NCBI GenBank assembly: GCA_045114175.1
Contig: JBGUJZ010000041.1
Coordinates: forward strand, 1 to 18,549
Length of the DNA stretch: 18,549 bases
Direction of reading: 5' to 3'
From: Cacconaster sp045114175
GTDB lineage: Bacteria; Bacteroidota; Bacteroidia; Bacteroidales; UBA932
The translations under genes were made by a program, and so were the position numbers. This document shows, in pieces, positions 16,640-18,549 of this stretch. The first letter of the stretch is position 1; the number at the start of each line of letters is the position of its first letter. The notes beneath the pieces were generated by a model that did not search any database, was not told the DNA's origin, and saw only the letters and a program-made list of their open reading frames with translations.

Positions 16640-17943
16640 TTCCGGTAGCCCGGCTTGCCGAGCAATTCGAACATCCGCTTTTTGTATTCTTCTACGCCGG
16701 GCTGGTCGAACGGATTGACCTCCAGCATGTAGGCGCTGATGCCACAGGCTTTCTCAAAGAAATAGAACAACTGTCCCAGATTATATTCGTCCAGTTGTTC
16801 AATGGCGATGGAGATATTGGGTACGCCACCGTCTATATGGGCCATCCGGGTGCCCTCCTGGGCCATCCGGTTCACGTATTCCACATTCTTGCCGGCCAAG
16901 TAGTTCAGGCCGTCCAGATCGTCCGGATCCTCTTCAATCAGGACTTCGCGCCGGCTGTTCTCGATAGAGAGCACCGTCTCAAAGAGTTTGCGCTGGCCCT
17001 GCTGAATATACTGTCCCATCGAATGCAGATCGGTGGTGAAGATGGCCGAAGCCGGGAAGAGTCCCTTCCCCTCTTTGCCCTCCGATTCGCCGAAGAGCTG
17101 CTTCCACCACTCGGTAAAGAAGCGCATCTTGGGATGGAAACTGGCCAGCAGTTCGATATCCTTTCCGCTGTTGTAGAGCGCGTAGCGCATCGCTGCGTAG
17201 CGGATTGCCGGATTCTCGTCCGAATCCTCCGCGCAGAGACGCTGCATATAGCGCGCCCCCGCCACGAGCGCTTCAATATCATATCCTGCCAGGGCAATCG
17301 GCAGCAGGCCTACCGGAGTCAGCACGGAGAAGCGGCCACCGATATCGTCCGGAATGACGAAGGTGCGATACCCTTCGCGGTCCGCCATGGTCCGCAGCGC
17401 GCCTCGGTTTGCATCTGTAATGGCTACAATCCTGCTGCGCGCCTCTTCACGGCCATATTTCCGCTGGATCAGGTTGCGCACCATCCGGAAAGCGATGGCC
17501 GGCTCGGTGGTGGTACCGGATTTGGAGATCACCACGGTGGCGCAGTTGCGCACGAGCAACTGGTCCTTCAGCTCTGCCAGATACTCCTCGGAGAGGTTCT
17601 GGCCGGCAAAAACGACCTGCGGGCCACTGGAAGAGCTCATCGCATAGCCAAACAGGTGATTCAAAGCGGCAATGGTAGCCAGTGAACCAAGGTATGAGCC
17701 ACCGATGCCAATGACCACCACCATCTCGACCTCCTTGGCAATCCAATCGTCAACGATGGCCAGGCAGTCATCTATCTGACGCTGTCTGATCTGAGAAGGA
17801 AGGGTGTTCCAGCCTAGAAATTCGTGTCCTGCGCCCGTTCCGCTTTCCAGCACGCCAAAGGCTTCGCGCGCCTTGGCGAGACTCTCTACAAAGGCCTCCT
17901 GGGTGATAAAAGTACCGCAGCCGCTTAAATCGAGTTTAATCAT
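16636..17943 (-). CDS. pgi: Glucose-6-phosphate isomerase
   Basis: This 435-residue cytoplasmic enzyme interconverts glucose 6-phosphate and fructose 6-phosphate in glycolysis and gluconeogenesis. The sugar-isomerase motifs are complete: GIGGSYLG at 79-86, the phosphate-binding SKSGTTTE at 140-147, the family signature DDIGGRFSVLTPVG at 199-212, and the C-terminal signature NPFDQPGVEEYK at 410-421 with catalytic K421. Its length matches the short bacterial form (about 430-450 residues) rather than the ~550-residue E. coli enzyme. The start at 17943 lies 23 nt after a perfect TAnnTTTG element, so pgi is the likely first gene of the seven-gene string. Its TGA overlaps the addB ATG (ATGA), so a metabolic gene drives recombination and envelope genes behind it. 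Confidence 0.97.
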   Translation of the reverse strand: MIKLDLSGCGTFITQEAFVESLAKAREAFGVLESGTGAGHEFLGWNTLPSQIRQRQIDDCLAIVDDWIAKEVEMVVVIGIGGSYLGSLATIAALNHLFGYAMSSSSGPQVVFAGQNLSEEYLAELKDQLLVRNCATVVISKSGTTTEPAIAFRMVRNLIQRKYGREEARSRIVAITDANRGALRTMADREGYRTFVIPDDIGGRFSVLTPVGLLPIALAGYDIEALVAGARYMQRLCAEDSDENPAIRYAAMRYALYNSGKDIELLASFHPKMRFFTEWWKQLFGESEGKEGKGLFPASAIFTTDLHSMGQYIQQGQRKLFETVLSIENSRREVLIEEDPDDLDGLNYLAGKNVEYVNRMAQEGTRMAHIDGGVPNISIAIEQLDEYNLGQLFYFFEKACGISAYMLEVNPFDQPGVEEYKKRMFELLGKPGYRK

Positions 17944-17966
17944 AATCCGTGTTTTAGCCGTTCCTA

Positions 17967-17974
17967 CAAAGATA
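17967..17974 (-). promoter_or_regulatory. -7 promoter element for pgi operon (TATCTTTG)
   Basis: Read on the minus strand this is TATCTTTG, an exact fit to TAnnTTTG, ending 23 nt before the pgi start at 17943. This predicts a leader of only about 15-20 nt, AT-rich (GGCTAAAACACGGATT) and without a clear Shine-Dalgarno sequence, which is usual in Bacteroidota. A convincing TTTG -33 element is not visible. Confidence 0.6.
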
Positions 17975-17997
17975 GCGATTTAATGCGAATAATTGCG

Positions 17998-18005
17998 TAC
18001 TTTTG
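17998..18005 (+). promoter_or_regulatory. -7 promoter element for the small membrane protein gene (TACTTTTG)
   Basis: TACTTTTG is an exact TAnnTTTG match and is identical to the element before tamB. It ends 23 nt before the ATG at 18029. It sits back to back with the pgi element, with 23 bp between the two -7 boxes, so the upstream contact region of each overlaps the other. The element's position excludes in-frame starts further upstream, such as 17993. Confidence 0.55.
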
Positions 18006-18028
18006 CCCCTGGAAAAACCGCGCAAAAG

Positions 18029-18181
18029 ATGTTCCGGAAAATCAAAGAGTGGTATCAGCGACAGAGCGACACGACCAAGGCTTTCATCTGGATCGGTCTC
18101 ATCTGTATCATCGGCATCATAATCCGATGGAAAGCCGTCCTGGCGGGTATCGCCAAGGGCTTTCAGTTCTATTCCAAGTAA
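18029..18181 (+). CDS. Small single-pass membrane protein, unknown function
   Basis: This is a 50-residue protein whose family I do not recognise with certainty. The N-terminus is basic and polar (MFRKIKEWYQRQSDTTK), followed by one hydrophobic segment at about residues 18-32 (AFIWIGLICIIGIII) and a short basic tail ending GFQFYSK. By the positive-inside rule, both flanks carry positive charge, so orientation is uncertain. Support for a real gene comes from the dedicated TAnnTTTG element 23 nt upstream, the AAAAG-rich leader, the coherent membrane-protein composition, and the fit between two genes (15 bp to the convergent DUF3467 stop). A longer start at 17993 is rejected because it precedes the promoter element. 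No function is claimed. Confidence 0.65.
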   Translation: MFRKIKEWYQRQSDTTKAFIWIGLICIIGIIIRWKAVLAGIAKGFQFYSK

Positions 18182-18196
18182 CGCTGATTCAGCCTG

Positions 18197-18496
18197 TTAA
18201 GCCTCACCGCCGCCGAATCCCATCGGGGGCAGATTGCCCGGGAAGGGCTGCTCCAGTTTGATGGGGCCGAACTGCTGTTCGTACTTCTGGAGATTGTCCG
18301 TGAGGGCGTTCAGCAGACGCTTCGCATGCTCGGGCGTCATGATGACGCGGCTGCCCACGGTCGGCTTCGGGTAACCCGGCAGCATCTGCGCAAAATCCAG
18401 AATGAATTCATTGGCGGAGTGGGTAATGACCGCCAGGTTGGAATAGAGGCCGCGGAGCACTTCCGGACGGCACTCAAGGTCAACTTTGTTCTCCAT
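18197..18496 (-). CDS. DUF3467 domain-containing protein
   Basis: This 99-residue protein matches the DUF3467 family. Conserved segments are GLYSNLAVITHSANEFILDF at 16-35, then MLPGYPKPTVGSRVIMTPEHAKRLL, and NLQKYEQQFG at 69-78, followed by a Pro/Gly-rich tail (PGNLPPMGFGGG). No signal peptide or membrane segment is seen, so it is probably cytoplasmic. Its biochemical role is unknown. From memory, Bacteroidota DUF3467 genes often lie just downstream of rpoC, but the 14 residues visible upstream do not let me confirm that here. The start at 18496 is 6 nt after the stop of the preceding minus-strand frame, indicating an operon. It converges on the small membrane protein gene with 15 bp between stops. 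Confidence 0.88.
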   Translation of the reverse strand: MENKVDLECRPEVLRGLYSNLAVITHSANEFILDFAQMLPGYPKPTVGSRVIMTPEHAKRLLNALTDNLQKYEQQFGPIKLEQPFPGNLPPMGFGGGEA

Positions 18497-18502
18497 AATG
18501 CA

Positions 18503-18549
18503 CTATTTTGCGAAGGCGATGCTTCGGGTTTCGCGAATGACGGTAATCT
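18503..18549 (-). CDS. 3' end of an unidentified gene, cut by window edge
   Basis: One minus-strand frame runs in from the right edge and ends at TAG (18503-18505), 6 nt before the DUF3467 start. The last 14 residues read ITVIRETRSIAFAK. The tight spacing matches the operon style of this genome and supports a real gene end. The fragment is too short to identify, and another of the three frames could be the true one. Confidence 0.4.
   Translation of the reverse strand, partial: ITVIRETRSIAFAK

Larger units (their letters stand above)
5377..17943 (-). other. Inferred seven-gene operon pgi-addB-addA-(secreted barrel protease)-phnP-like-rsmI-like-mtaB
   Basis: All seven genes lie on the minus strand with no real intergenic space. 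The junctions in order are an ATGA overlap (pgi/addB), an ATGA overlap (addB/addA), an 11-nt overlap (addA/barrel protein), an ATGA overlap (barrel protein/PhnP-like), a 1-nt TGATG overlap (PhnP-like/RsmI-like) and a 6-nt gap (RsmI-like/mtaB). No hairpin terminator or second promoter can fit outside coding sequence. A single transcript of about 12.6 kb from the pgi promoter is inferred. Promoters inside coding sequence cannot be excluded by reading. Confidence 0.75.

Noticed and set aside
17177..17207. Imperfect direct repeat (gcgtagcg...gcgtagcg) within pgi
   Set aside because: It encodes the similar residue pairs of AIRYAAMRYAL and is explained by coding sequence.
18182..18196. Bidirectional terminator between the convergent small gene and DUF3467
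   Set aside because: The 15-bp gap contains no inverted repeat long enough for a hairpin and no T-run.

Overview
The window reads as core chromosome of a GC-rich member of the Bacteroidota, most likely order Bacteroidales. Three lines of evidence support this. Start-proximal elements fit the Bacteroidota sigma-factor consensus TAnnTTTG and lie 23-26 nt before start codons. Start codons lack clear Shine-Dalgarno sequences. The gene families are Bacteroidota versions: a ~1,480-residue TamB, an AddB without a visible Walker A motif, a short RsmI-like methylase and a DUF3467 protein. I do not name a genus.

Layout. The left edge (1-861, minus) is most of tsaD, cut by the window end. An 80-bp divergent promoter region separates it from tamB (942-5387, plus). 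From 17943 leftward to 5377 runs one tightly packed minus-strand gene string: pgi, addB, addA, a secreted three-part metalloprotease-like/propeller/outer-membrane-barrel protein, a PhnP-like metallo-beta-lactamase-fold hydrolase, an RsmI-like methyltransferase and mtaB. Six junctions join the seven genes: three ATGA overlaps, one 11-nt overlap, one 1-nt overlap and one 6-nt gap. Its last gene collides with tamB, their 3' ends overlapping by 11 bp. To the right of pgi, a second divergent promoter region (17944-18028) serves pgi and a 50-residue single-pass membrane protein. That gene converges on a DUF3467 gene, which follows the 3' end of an unidentified gene at the right edge.

Functions. tsaD and mtaB act in sequence on A37 of ANN-decoding tRNAs (t6A, then ms2t6A). 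addA and addB encode a double-strand-break resection helicase-nuclease. pgi is central carbon metabolism. tamB and the secreted barrel protein belong to the cell envelope. No mobile element, CRISPR array, tRNA, rRNA or convincing terminator was seen, and no stretch over 300 bp lacks a gene.

I found no clear new multi-gene system. The items most worth a second look are the secreted protein at 8147-11017 (HELRH site, propeller and C-terminal barrel in one chain), the overlapping seven-gene operon, and the back-to-back divergent promoter at pgi.
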